Source: Fulvimarina uroteuthidis | GTDB taxonomy: Bacteria > Pseudomonadota > Alphaproteobacteria > Rhizobiales > Rhizobiaceae | Reading direction: 5' to 3' | Length of the DNA: 64,000 bases | Assembly (NCBI RefSeq): GCF_034321785.1 | Contig: NZ_JAXLPB010000001.1 | Span: 496,001-560,000 of the forward strand | In this document: positions 42,725-51,533 of the stretch, one piece after another | Numbering within the stretch: position 1 is the first letter of the stretch | Layout of the letters: each line of letters starts with the position of its first letter | Notes under the pieces: model-generated | What the model saw: the letters and a program-made list of their open reading frames with translations, nothing else | What the model was told of the DNA's origin: nothing | The model's database searches: none | Program-made: the position numbers and the translations under genes

Positions 42725-43864
42725 ATGGCTCAGGAAACAGCAGCGAGCTGGTGCGACGCCGCCCCTGCCGGGCAGCGCGCGGAATGGGCCGGACGGTTGG
42801 CACGCGCCCTGATCGACGGCATGACGCCAAAGGCCGACCGGGACGACATCGAGGCGATTCTGTTCCAGATCGCAGGTGACCCCGCCGCCTCGGTTCGCCG
42901 GTCACTCGCGGTGGCGGTGGCCGAAGCGCCCGACGTCCCGAAGCGGCTGATCAAGCAGCTCGCCCGCGACACCGACAGCGTTGCGGCGCCGGTCATCATG
43001 GGCTCCAGCCATCTCGACGATACGGATCTCATCGAACTCGTCCTGACCGCGCGCGAGAAGCCGCTGCAGGCGGTTCTAAGGCGCGCAACGCTTTCCTGCG
43101 CGGTCTGTGCGGCGATCGCGGGCCTCGGGACGAATGCGCTGATCCTCGATCTTCTCGACCATCCCCATGCCGATATCGGCCCCGACACCTTGCGCGGCAT
43201 CGCCGAGGCGTTCGGCCACGTCGCCGAGATCCGCGGCGCACTCTTCGATCGGGCCGATCTTCCCGCGACCATTCGCCAGGCGCTCATGAAGACGGCAAGC
43301 CAGGCCGTCGCCGCCTCGCCGCTGGCGCAACTGGCGCTCGGCGCACGTCAGAGCGCACGGGTCGGCGAGGAAGCCTGCCACCGGGGCACGGCGGCGATCG
43401 TCGGCAATGCGCCGCGCGGCGAACGCGCACGGCTCATCGACGACCTCGTCGCGGCCGATCAGCTCTCGCCCGCCGTGATGCTCCGCCTTGCCTGTTCGGG
43501 CTTGCTGGAAGCCCTGACGGAAGCCCTGTCGCGGCTTTCGGGCGTTGCGCCCAGACGGGTACGTGCGGTGCTGGTGGAAGGCCGGCGCATTCCGTTCGTC
43601 GCCCTTTGCGCGCGAGCCGGCCTGCCGGACGCCTCGGTGCCGATCCTCTTTCACGCCGTCGACGTCTGGCGCCTCGCCGACGAACGGGGCGAGCCGCTGC
43701 ACGCGGCGGAGGTCGCCGCGCGGGTGATGGGACGCATGCGCGACGACCTGTCTGACGGCGAGACGCGCACCTTGGAGCCGGCGCTTGCCTTCCTGCGCGG
43801 TCTTGCCCGCGAAATGGCCTCGCCCGTCGCACCTCTGGACAGCGCACCGGCGATCGCGGCCTGA
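42725..43864 (+). CDS. DUF2336 domain-containing protein
   Basis: This 379-residue, all-helical cytoplasmic protein is of the alphaproteobacterial DUF2336 family, with HEAT-like repeats such as DPAASVRRSLAVAVAEAPDVP, VAAPVIMGSSHLDDTDLIELV and HADIGPDTLRGIAEAFGHVAE. There is no catalytic motif. Relatives are encoded by many Rhizobiales and Caulobacterales in several copies and have no firmly established function known to me. TCTGGAG lies before the ATG. It is a single gene, with a 209-base AT-richer upstream region (42516-42724) that should contain its promoter. Confidence 0.8.
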   Translation: MAQETAASWCDAAPAGQRAEWAGRLARALIDGMTPKADRDDIEAILFQIAGDPAASVRRSLAVAVAEAPDVPKRLIKQLARDTDSVAAPVIMGSSHLDDTDLIELVLTAREKPLQAVLRRATLSCAVCAAIAGLGTNALILDLLDHPHADIGPDTLRGIAEAFGHVAEIRGALFDRADLPATIRQALMKTASQAVAASPLAQLALGARQSARVGEEACHRGTAAIVGNAPRGERARLIDDLVAADQLSPAVMLRLACSGLLEALTEALSRLSGVAPRRVRAVLVEGRRIPFVALCARAGLPDASVPILFHAVDVWRLADERGEPLHAAEVAARVMGRMRDDLSDGETRTLEPALAFLRGLAREMASPVAPLDSAPAIAA

Positions 43865-43900
43865 TCCGTCAGGCGCCTGCGACGATGCCGTGGCGATTCC

Positions 43901-44356
43901 TCAGATATTCTGCATTGAGCGTTTGCATTGAGCGTTCGGAAGATCGATTCCGACCTGCGGGCAAACGCTCTGGCCGGCGGACCCGGGGCCGGAGGTTTCG
44001 TCGGGCCTTGGAGCCGGCGCGTCGTTCGCAGCCCTCGAAATGGCATCGCGAACCCGATCGTTCAGGCTTATGTTCTCCGCCTTCGCCTTCACGACGGCAG
44101 CATGGTGGAGGTCAGGATCGAGCCGGACGTTGAACTTGCCCGAAGAGTGCCGAAAGGGCTCCAGACCCCGCTCGGCGCCCATGTCGAGGAACACCTTGAG
44201 CGACATACGCCCCTCGGCCTCCAGATCGGCAAGGCTCGACGCGTAGAAATCCGCGCCGCCGTTCAGCCCGACAAACTCTCCGCGCAACATGGCGATCTCG
44301 CGATCCTAGGAAATGACGGCCTTCCGGCCATCGATGTCCATCAGGTTTTGGGTCAT
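43901..44356 (-). pseudogene. hicB: Decayed hicB antitoxin gene with an in-frame amber codon
   Basis: From an ATG at 44356 (or 44341) the frame gives MDIDGRKAVIS, then a TAG at 44308-44306, then DREIAMLRGEFVGLNGGADF. Intact HicB proteins have I-S-Y-D at this point, so a Tyr codon has become amber. The rest is intact: RMSLKVFLDMGAERGLEPFR, SGKFNVRLDPDLHHAAVV and SLNDRVRDAISRA, the ribbon-helix-helix DNA-binding part. Re-initiation at ATG 44290 could still yield a 129-residue protein lacking the N-terminal strand. The C-terminal tail after ISRAAND is longer than usual. The upstream hicA is also broken. Confidence 0.75.
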
Positions 44357-44543
44357 GGGGCAGTTCCGTTGCTTTCCACCCATTTACGAATGCTGGCGAC
44401 CGCGCCCTCGTCGGTGTCGCGCGAGGGATGCGGACGGTGGAAATCCCGTACCGCCTCGAAAAGCCACACACCGATGCGCGAGCCGTCCCGCTCGTCGGCC
44501 GCGAAAAGACGGACTGAAGCGTTCGCAAGCTTCTTTCCTGCAT
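44353..44543 (-). pseudogene. hicA: Decayed hicA toxin gene with internal deletion and frameshift
   Basis: Two frames must be joined to see the protein. The first, from ATG 44543, gives RSLRTLQSVFSRPTSGT, the N-terminus of the longer alphaproteobacterial HicA type. The second gives ERDGSRIGVWLFEAVRDFHR followed by PHPSRDTDEGAVASIRKWVE, the HicA C-terminus with its H-R-P-H-P-x-x-D-T-D-x-G-A-V motif. About 21 residues that normally lie between (the W-x-D-I helix region) are missing. The length is 191 bases against about 255 expected, consistent with a deletion of about 64 bases that also shifts frame. Its stop overlaps the hicB start (ATGA). Confidence 0.7.
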
Positions 44544-44589
44544 GACTCCAAGCACTATACAGCGGTACCAATTCCGAGACCCGCCCGGC

Positions 44590-46986
44590 TCATGCCTTGA
44601 CGCTCTCCACCGCCTGCAGCACCCGTTCCGGCGTCGCGGGGGCGTCGAGATCGGGGAAGCGCCGGCCGCCGCCGGCCGCCAGCACCGCGTCCGAGAGGGC
44701 GCAGAACACCGAGATCGCCAGCATGAAGGGCGGCTCGCCGACGGCCTTGGAGCGATAGATGGTCTCGGAAAGGTTCTCGCCCTTGTCCCAGATCGCGATC
44801 CGCAGATCGTCGGGCCGGTCGTTGGCGGTGGGGATCTTGTAGGTGGAGGGCGCGTGGGTCTTCAGATGACCCTTGGCGTCCCACCACAACTCCTCCATCG
44901 TAAGCCAGCCCATGCCCTGGATGAAGCCGCCCTCGATCTGGCCGCGATCGATCGCCGGGTTCAGCGACTGGCCGCAATCGTGCAGGATATCGGCGCGCAG
45001 GAGCCGGTGTTCGCCGGTCAGCGTGTCGACGAGAACCTCCGAACAGGCCGCGCCGTAGGCGAAATAGTAAAACGGCGTGCCCGATGCGCGCTCCCGGTCG
45101 TAGGCGACGCCGGGCGTTGCGTAGAAGCCGGTCGAGGAGAGCGGGACGCGGGCGAGATAGGCCTCGCCGACGAGGTCCGAGAAGCGTTTTTCGGTCTCGC
45201 CGATGACGACGCGGTTCGCCTTGAAGGCGATGGCCTCCTTCGGAACGCGATAGCGCGCCGATGCGAAATCGACGAGCCGCCGCCTGATGGTGCGGGCGGC
45301 GGCCTGCGCCGCCATGCCGTTGAGATCTGAGCCTGAGGAGGCGGCGGTGGCCGAGGTGTTGGGGACCTTGGCGGTGGACGTCGCGGTGATCTTCACCCGT
45401 TCGAGATCGATCTGGAATTCCTCGGCGACGACCTGCGCGACCTTGGTGAACAGCCCCTGCCCCATCTCCGTGCCGCCATGATTGAGATGGACCGAGCCAT
45501 CCTTGTAGACATGGACGAGCGCGCCCGCCTGGTTGAGATGGCTGGTCGTGAACGAGATGCCGAACTTCACCGGCGTGAGCGCCAGTCCCTTCTTCAGGAT
45601 CGCGCTCGAGGCATTGAATTCCGACACCGCCTTGCGGCGCGCGCGGTAATCCGAAGACGCCTCCAACTCGTCGACGATCTCGGAGATGACGCAATCGGTG
45701 ACCGCCATATGATAGGGCGTCGTGCCCGGCGTCTGACCCGGAGGGGCATAGAAATTGGCCTTGCGCACATCCAGCGGATCGCGGCCCGTCAGGTGGGCGA
45801 CCCTGTCCAGCGCCCGTTCGATGCCGACCATGCCCTGCGGGCCGCCGAACCCGCGAAACGCGGTGTTGGAGACCGTGTTGGTCTTCACCCGGCGCGAGTG
45901 GATGCGGGCCGCCTTCAGATCGTAGGCATTGTCGGCGTGAAACATCGCCCGGTCGGCGATGGCGCCCGACAGGTCCTTGGAGGCCCCGCAGCGCACGACA
46001 TGGGCAAAATCCGCGCCGGCGATCCGGCCGTCAGCGTCGAAGCCGAGCCGGTAGTCGATGCGCACCTCGTGGCGCTTGCCGGTCATCACCATGTCGTCGT
46101 CGCGGTCCAGCCGGCACTTGGCCGGGCGTCCCGTCTTCACCGCGACGAGGGCGGCAAGACAGGCGAACAGCGCCGGCTGGCTTTCCTTGCCGCCGAATCC
46201 GCCGCCCATGCGCCGCACCTCGACGGTGACGGCATGGTCCGGCACGCCCAGCATCTTGGCGACATTGTGCTGAACCTCGGACGGGTGCTGGGTGGAGGAG
46301 CGCACGAAGACGTCGCCGTCTTCGAGGGGGGCGGCGGTCGCGATCTGGCCTTCCAGATAGAAATGATCCTGCCCGCCGACCTCGATGCGGCCGTCGATCG
46401 AACAGGCGGCGGACGCGATCGCCGCGTTCCAGTCCCCAAGCTGCATGGTATGGGCCGGCAGCAGATCCTCGTTCGCGAGATCCGAGGCCCGGATCGCCTC
46501 GTCGATAAGGATCGCGTGCGGCAGCACCTCGTATTCGACGATGCCGAGCATGGCGGCCCTGCGGGCCAGATCGCGGCTGGTGGCGGCCACCGCGAAGACC
46601 GGCTGACCGATGCAATGCACCTCGTCTTCGGCCAGAATGGGATCGTCGCCGAACACGGGCGAATAATCGTTCTGGCCGGGAATGTCGTCCGCCGTCAGGA
46701 CGCAGGCGACGCCCGGCGCCTCGCGCACCTTCGCAACGTCCAGCGACACGATCCTCGCATGGGCATGGATGCTCTGTGCGATGTAGATGTGGAGCGTGCC
46801 CGGCAGTTCCGGCTCGTCGTCGGTGTAGCGCGCGGTGCCGCGCACATGCATCGCGCCGCTGTCATGGGGGCGCGGCGTCCTGACGCCGCCGCTGATCGCG
46901 GCTTGCCGGGTCGGCGCCGTCTCTTCGAGATCGGCGATGCTGGGCTCGCCGGCACCGGAGCGATCCTGGATCCGGGTTTCGTCCAT
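44590..46986 (-). CDS. xdhB: Xanthine dehydrogenase molybdopterin-binding subunit
   Basis: This 798-residue large subunit holds the molybdenum cofactor and hydroxylates hypoxanthine and xanthine to urate. Typical motifs are SGAMHVRGTARYTDDEP, GQDHFYLEGQIATA, RMGGGFGGKESQ, the purine-binding TNTVSNTAFRGFGGPQGM and SKAVGEPPFMLAISV, with the catalytic Glu. It follows xdhA with no gap. No xdhC accessory gene follows; a dead hicAB locus does. With xdhA it should form an (alpha-beta)2 enzyme. Confidence 0.95.
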   Translation of the reverse strand: MDETRIQDRSGAGEPSIADLEETAPTRQAAISGGVRTPRPHDSGAMHVRGTARYTDDEPELPGTLHIYIAQSIHAHARIVSLDVAKVREAPGVACVLTADDIPGQNDYSPVFGDDPILAEDEVHCIGQPVFAVAATSRDLARRAAMLGIVEYEVLPHAILIDEAIRASDLANEDLLPAHTMQLGDWNAAIASAACSIDGRIEVGGQDHFYLEGQIATAAPLEDGDVFVRSSTQHPSEVQHNVAKMLGVPDHAVTVEVRRMGGGFGGKESQPALFACLAALVAVKTGRPAKCRLDRDDDMVMTGKRHEVRIDYRLGFDADGRIAGADFAHVVRCGASKDLSGAIADRAMFHADNAYDLKAARIHSRRVKTNTVSNTAFRGFGGPQGMVGIERALDRVAHLTGRDPLDVRKANFYAPPGQTPGTTPYHMAVTDCVISEIVDELEASSDYRARRKAVSEFNASSAILKKGLALTPVKFGISFTTSHLNQAGALVHVYKDGSVHLNHGGTEMGQGLFTKVAQVVAEEFQIDLERVKITATSTAKVPNTSATAASSGSDLNGMAAQAAARTIRRRLVDFASARYRVPKEAIAFKANRVVIGETEKRFSDLVGEAYLARVPLSSTGFYATPGVAYDRERASGTPFYYFAYGAACSEVLVDTLTGEHRLLRADILHDCGQSLNPAIDRGQIEGGFIQGMGWLTMEELWWDAKGHLKTHAPSTYKIPTANDRPDDLRIAIWDKGENLSETIYRSKAVGEPPFMLAISVFCALSDAVLAAGGGRRFPDLDAPATPERVLQAVESVKA

Positions 46987-48492
46987 CTAGGCAACTCCTC
47001 GCGTCCGGGGTCCCGTCTCGAAGGCCGACAGCCGCGCAGGCGCGCCGTCCCCGAGCTCCAGCCGAAACCGCTCGACGAGGTTCTGCGCCGTCTTCAGGCG
47101 ATAGGCGCTCGAGGCCCGCATATCCGACAGAGGCTGGAAATCGTCGGCCAGCGCGACCTGCGCGGCCCGCACCGCGCCCTCGTCGAAGGGCCTGCCCAGA
47201 AGCGCGGCCTCCGCGGCCTCCGCCCGCTTCGGGGTTCCGGCCATGCCGCCGAACGCCAGCCGCGCCTCGGTGACGAGGTCGCCGTCGAAGGTCAGGCGGA
47301 ACGCGGCCATGACCGCGGAGATATCGGAATCGAAGCGCTTGGAGATCTTGTGCGCGAAGAACCGCTGGTTGGCATCGAGACGCGGCGTCTCGATCGCGAC
47401 GACGAACTCGCCGGGCGCGCGGTCCTGCCTGCCATAATCGAGAAAGAAATCCTCCAGGTCGATGGCCCGGATATCGTCGGCCTTTCGCAGATAGACGCGG
47501 CTCGCCAGCGCGATCAGGCAGGGCGGCAGGTCGCCGATCGGCGAGCCGTTGGCGATGTTGCCGCCCATGGTTCCGGCATTGCGGGTCTGCGCGCCGGCAA
47601 AGCGCCGCATCGTCTCGCCGAGGTCGCGATGGATGTCGGCGAGCGTCGCGAAGGCTTCGGCATGGGTCACGGCGGCGCCGAAATAGACGACGTTGAGGCG
47701 TTCCTCGATCATCTGCAGATCCTGCACCTTCGACAGGTCGATGAGGATCGGAAGATCGCGGTGCTGCTTGGTCACCCAGAGACCGACATCGGTCGCACCG
47801 GCGACGAGGGTCGCGTCCGGATGCGCGGCGTAGAGATCGGCGAGATCATCGACATTCTCCGGCGCGAACCAGAGCTGGCGGCCAGCGGGACCGTCCGCCT
47901 CGTAGCGGAAGACCGCGCCGTTCTGGATTTGCGAGAGCTGCCGGGCGAGCGCCAGGTCCTCGCCGAGCACGTCGGCGCGCGGCACCTGCGCAAGCGCTTC
48001 GCCGGCCTCGACGATCGGGCCGTAGCCGGTACAACGGCAGAGATTGCCGGAGATCTGATCCTTCACCGACTGGCGATCCGAAAGCTTGCCGGCGTCCCAG
48101 GCGGCGAAAAGCTGGACGACGAAGCCGGGCGTGCAGAACCCGCACTGGCTGGCGTGCATGTCGACCATGGCGTCGCGCAAGCTAGCCGCGCCCGCCGCGC
48201 CGCGATGGGCGCCGAGCTTCTCCACGGTCTCGACAGCCCGCCCGTTCATGGCCGGCAGAAACTGAATGCAGGAATTGAGCGCGCGGCGCTTCAGCCCGCC
48301 GGACGCGTCGGCCTCCGACACGAGCACCGTGCAGGCGCCGCAATCGCCTTCCGCGCAGCCCTCCTTGGTGCCGGTCAGATGCTCGCTCTCGCGCAAGTAC
48401 TGGAGCAGCGTCGTCGTCGCGGCGACGCCCGAAACCGCGCGCGGCTCGCCGTTGAGAAGAAAGCGGATCGTCCCCGTGCCCGTGTCGCTCAT
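46987..48492 (-). CDS. xdhA: Xanthine dehydrogenase small subunit (2Fe-2S and FAD)
   Basis: This 501-residue subunit passes electrons from molybdenum to NAD. The N-terminal plant-type 2Fe-2S domain has GCAEGDCGACTV, and the second 2Fe-2S domain has QCGFCTPGF and NLCRCTGYGPIVEA. The FAD domain from about residue 190 shows TLVAGATDVGLWV and NAGTMGGNIANGSPIGDLP. The ATG at 48492 shares its A with the uraH stop (TGATG), so uraH-xdhA-xdhB is one operon. Confidence 0.95.
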   Translation of the reverse strand: MSDTGTGTIRFLLNGEPRAVSGVAATTTLLQYLRESEHLTGTKEGCAEGDCGACTVLVSEADASGGLKRRALNSCIQFLPAMNGRAVETVEKLGAHRGAAGAASLRDAMVDMHASQCGFCTPGFVVQLFAAWDAGKLSDRQSVKDQISGNLCRCTGYGPIVEAGEALAQVPRADVLGEDLALARQLSQIQNGAVFRYEADGPAGRQLWFAPENVDDLADLYAAHPDATLVAGATDVGLWVTKQHRDLPILIDLSKVQDLQMIEERLNVVYFGAAVTHAEAFATLADIHRDLGETMRRFAGAQTRNAGTMGGNIANGSPIGDLPPCLIALASRVYLRKADDIRAIDLEDFFLDYGRQDRAPGEFVVAIETPRLDANQRFFAHKISKRFDSDISAVMAAFRLTFDGDLVTEARLAFGGMAGTPKRAEAAEAALLGRPFDEGAVRAAQVALADDFQPLSDMRASSAYRLKTAQNLVERFRLELGDGAPARLSAFETGPRTRGVA

Positions 48493-48860
48493 CAGCTTCC
48501 CCGATAGGTCGAGTAGCCGAAGGGCGAGATCAGGAGCGGCACGTGATAATGCGTCGGCTCGTCCATGCCGAACCGGATCACGACCTCGTCCAGGAATTTC
48601 GGATCGGGAAGATCGAGCCCCATGCGATCGAAATAGCGTCCGGCGCCGAAGACAAGTTCGTAGCGCCCGGCCTGGAAATCGTCCCCCCCCAGGATCGGGG
48701 CGTCGCAACGACCATCCTGGTTCGTCTCGACGTCCGCCAGCGTCTCGCGCGAACCGTCGGCCGACAGCCGATGAAGCACGATCCGAAGCCCGCCGGCCGG
48801 CCGGCCGGTCGCCGTGTCGAGAACATGGGTCGTCAGAAACCCGCCATCCTGGTTCGCCAT
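48492..48860 (-). CDS. uraH: 5-hydroxyisourate hydrolase (transthyretin-like)
   Basis: This 122-residue enzyme opens 5-hydroxyisourate to OHCU, the step after urate oxidation. Conserved residues are visible in LTTHVLDTATGRPAGG (His), RYELVFGAGRYF (Arg), HYHVPLLISPFGYSTYRGS (the C-terminal Tyr-Arg-Gly-Ser tetrapeptide). No signal peptide is seen, so it is cytoplasmic. It is the first gene of the uraH-xdhA-xdhB operon. The next enzyme, OHCU decarboxylase, is encoded divergently at 50065-51528. Confidence 0.96.
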   Translation of the reverse strand: MANQDGGFLTTHVLDTATGRPAGGLRIVLHRLSADGSRETLADVETNQDGRCDAPILGGDDFQAGRYELVFGAGRYFDRMGLDLPDPKFLDEVVIRFGMDEPTHYHVPLLISPFGYSTYRGS

Positions 48861-48970
48861 GAAGCGCCTCGCATTCGTTTGCCGCCCGGATGATGCACCG
48901 CAACCCCCCGCACCCGCAAGGGATCTACCCGCAATGACCCGAGTGTCCCGCAAAGTGCGTGCCGCGCACG

Positions 48971-49003
48971 AACGAGAAACGGGCGCCCGAAGGACGCCCG
49001 CTC
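48971..49003 (-). terminator. Probable rho-independent terminator of the SH3-domain gene
   Basis: On the minus strand CGGGCGTCC-TTCG-GGCGCCCG (about 49000-48980, one bulged base) has a stable UUCG-type loop and is followed by a T-rich tail (TTTCTCGTT). It lies 25 bases after the stop of the gene at 49029-49694 and upstream of uraH, separating the two units. Confidence 0.6.
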
Positions 49004-49028
49004 GTTCATGCCGTCAGGCCTGCCCGGT

Positions 49029-49694
49029 TCAGCGGACGATGTAGACGATCTGACGGGTGGTCGGATCGACCAGCACCTGCTGGCCGTTCACATTGGCGTA
49101 CTGATACTCGTATTCCGGGATCGCAGCGAGCGATACGTTCTCGGGAATGCCCGCACCGACGACGGTCTCGCCTTCCAGATAGACCGGATCGACGGGGTTC
49201 GAGCGCACATATTCGATGCGCGGCTCCGGCGGATTGGCTGCGGCACCAGCCACGAGGCCGATACCACCGCCGACCGCGGCGCCGACGGGGCCGCCGACGA
49301 GCGCACCGATGGTCGCGCCGGTCGCGGCGCCGGCAAGTTCGCCCGCCCCGCCCTCGTCTTCATAGGTGACGACCGGGATCGATTCCGGTGCGGCCTGGCG
49401 GCGCTGCACCACGACGACGGTCTCGCCTTCCACTTCGGTCGTCAGATATTGCGCCGACGCCCAGCCCTGCGTGCCCTCGACGGTGACGCGGCACCAATCG
49501 CCGGCATCGTTGCAGCCGTCGAGCGTTGCGGCATCGCCGGTCGGCAGCACGCCGACGATCGGGAAGTTCGAGCCGGGTCCCGCACGGACGTTGAGGTCGG
49601 TGGTCGACGAGATAGCGGTCTGCGCCAGCGACGGCGAGACGGACAGGGCGGCGAACGAGGCGCCGGCTGCGGCGAGAATCATGAAGCGTTTCAT
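49029..49694 (-). CDS. Exported SH3-like domain protein with glycine zipper and DUF1236-like C-terminus
   Basis: This 221-residue protein has a signal peptide (ILAAAGASFAALSVSPSLAQ). A bacterial SH3 domain follows (STTDLNVRAGPGSNFPIVGVL, GDWCRVTVEGTQGWASAQYL). Then there is a glycine-zipper segment (GAATGATIGALVGGPVGAAV) that may insert into membrane, and a C-terminal DUF1236-like region ending GQQVLVDPTTRQIVYIVR. It probably associates with the cell wall or outer membrane. It is a single gene with its own terminator. Confidence 0.8.
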   Translation of the reverse strand: MKRFMILAAAGASFAALSVSPSLAQTAISSTTDLNVRAGPGSNFPIVGVLPTGDAATLDGCNDAGDWCRVTVEGTQGWASAQYLTTEVEGETVVVVQRRQAAPESIPVVTYEDEGGAGELAGAATGATIGALVGGPVGAAVGGGIGLVAGAAANPPEPRIEYVRSNPVDPVYLEGETVVGAGIPENVSLAAIPEYEYQYANVNGQQVLVDPTTRQIVYIVR

Positions 49695-50064
49695 AGGTGA
49701 ACTCCCAAGTTGATGTCCGCCGTCATTGGCGATCGGCGCGATGGGGGAACAAGCCGCTGAACGGGTGTTCGGTTCCCGTTTTTCTTCTGAATACAATGTA
49801 TAGACGTCATTCATCCTGCGTTCATGTCCGAACGATACCTCGCACAGGCGATGTTTCAGGCATGACCGAACCATCGCCAAGTGCCACTCCAAGTAAAACC
49901 ACCGCTTCATCTTGTTTCAGGACGGGCTTCGAGAGCGGTTCCGGAGGGCCGGCCGGGCGCGCCACCGCAGTTTGCGGCGCTTTCTGGTGCACCGCACGCA
50001 TCCGCGTTGCCCGACCGCGATCGCGTGGGCTAGAAAGGGGGATATCCCAGCGCTTGGACGGCCC

Positions 50065-51528
50065 ATGACGAACCCTTCCTATCCCCGCGATCTCAAAGGC
50101 TACGGCCAGATCCCGCCCGATCCGAACTGGCCGAACCCGAACGGCACCGGCCCGGCGAAGATCTGCGTCCAGTTCGTCGTCAATTACGAGGAAGGCGGCG
50201 AGAACGCGGTCCTGCACGGCGATGCCGCGTCCGAGGCGTTCCTCTCGGAAATCGTCGGCGCCAGCGCCTGGCCGGGCCAGCGCCACATGAACATGGAATC
50301 GATCTACGAATACGGATCGCGCGCCGGCTTCTGGCGGCTGCACCGCATGTTCACCGAGCGCGCAATGCCGGTCACGGTCTACGGCGTCGCAACGGCGCTC
50401 GCCCGCAATCCGGACGCCGTATCGGCCATGCGGGCCGCCGGATGGGAGATCGCGTCGCACGGGCTGAAATGGATCGAGTACAAGGATTTCTCCAAGGAAG
50501 CCGAGCGCGAGCACATGGAGGCGGCGATCCTTTTGCACGAGGCGGTGACCGGCGAGAGCCCGAAAGGCTGGTATACGGGCCGATCCTCGCCGCACACGCT
50601 GGAACTGGCGGCGGAAAACGGCACGTTCGCCTACGCCTCCGACGCCTATGCCGACGATCTGCCCTACTGGCAGGAGACGGCAACGAACCCGCTTCTCGTC
50701 ATCCCCTATACGCTCGACACCAACGACATGCGCTTTGCCACGCCGCAGGGGTTCAATTCGGGCGACCAGTATTTCACGTTCCTGAAGGACGCCTTCGACA
50801 CGCTTTATGCCGAAGGCGAAGCGGGCGCGCCGAAGATGCTGAACATCGGGCTGCACTGCCGTCTGGTGGGCCGGCCCTCCCGCGCCGCCGCGCTGACGCG
50901 ATTCCTCGACCATGTCCAGTCGAAGCCCGACGTCTGGATCGCGCGGCGCATCGAGATCGCCGAACATTGGCGCGCGCACTTTCCCTACAGGGCGGAATTT
51001 CGCCCGAGCCGTCTGAGCCGCGCAGCGTTCCTCGGCCTTTTCGGCGGCACATATGAGCACTCGCCCTTCATCGCCGAGCGTTGCTTCGATTTCGGCCTTT
51101 CGCCCGCCTTCGACACGGCGGAGACCCTTGCCGCCGGCATGGCGCGGGAGTTTCGGCTTGCCAGCGAAGCCGAGCGGCTCGGCATCTTGAAAGCCCATCC
51201 CGATCTTGCCGGCAAGCTCGCCCTTGCAGGCGGGCTGACGGAGGAATCAAGAGCCGAACAGGCCGGTGCCGGCCTCGATCGCCTGTCGAGCGCCGAGTTC
51301 GAGCGCTTCACGGCGCTCAACGCCGCCTATCAGGCCAGGTTCGGCTTCCCGTTCATCATCGCGGTGAAGGGCAAGACCAGGGACGATATTCTGACCGCCT
51401 TCGAAACCCGCCTCACCCATGATCGCGATACCGAATTCCGGGCGGCCTGCGCCGAGGTCGAGCAGATCGCCGCTCTGCGCATCGCCGCGATCTTCGCCAA
51501 CAATGCCGCCATGACACCGAAAGACTGA
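50065..51528 (+). CDS. Fused allantoinase (PuuE) - OHCU decarboxylase (UraD)
   Basis: This 487-residue bifunctional protein has two parts. Residues 1 to about 312 form a polysaccharide-deacetylase-like PuuE allantoinase (VVNYEEGGENAVLHGD, AGWEIASHGLKWIEY and GWYTGRSSPHTLELA). Residues from about 315 are UraD (FLGLFGGTYEHSPFIAERCF, LKAHPDLAGKLA and the C-terminal FGFPFIIAVKGK). UraD makes S-allantoin from OHCU and PuuE opens allantoin to allantoate, so consecutive steps are fused. ATG 50065 with GGA upstream starts the PuuE domain. It leads the operon with alc and allA. Confidence 0.93.
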   Translation: MTNPSYPRDLKGYGQIPPDPNWPNPNGTGPAKICVQFVVNYEEGGENAVLHGDAASEAFLSEIVGASAWPGQRHMNMESIYEYGSRAGFWRLHRMFTERAMPVTVYGVATALARNPDAVSAMRAAGWEIASHGLKWIEYKDFSKEAEREHMEAAILLHEAVTGESPKGWYTGRSSPHTLELAAENGTFAYASDAYADDLPYWQETATNPLLVIPYTLDTNDMRFATPQGFNSGDQYFTFLKDAFDTLYAEGEAGAPKMLNIGLHCRLVGRPSRAAALTRFLDHVQSKPDVWIARRIEIAEHWRAHFPYRAEFRPSRLSRAAFLGLFGGTYEHSPFIAERCFDFGLSPAFDTAETLAAGMAREFRLASEAERLGILKAHPDLAGKLALAGGLTEESRAEQAGAGLDRLSSAEFERFTALNAAYQARFGFPFIIAVKGKTRDDILTAFETRLTHDRDTEFRAACAEVEQIAALRIAAIFANNAAMTPKD

Positions 51529-51533
51529 AAATC

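Noticed and set aside
43901..44290. A normal, intact 129-residue hicB gene
   Set aside because: The conserved HicB N-terminus lies in frame upstream but is cut by a TAG, and the adjacent hicA is frameshifted, so the locus is better called a pseudogene pair.
45478..48507. A 1009-codon open frame antisense to xdhB-xdhA
   Set aside because: It mirrors the xdh genes, is rich in Arg/Asp/His/Val as expected from GC-rich antisense reading, and has no family motif. It is a by-product of high GC3.
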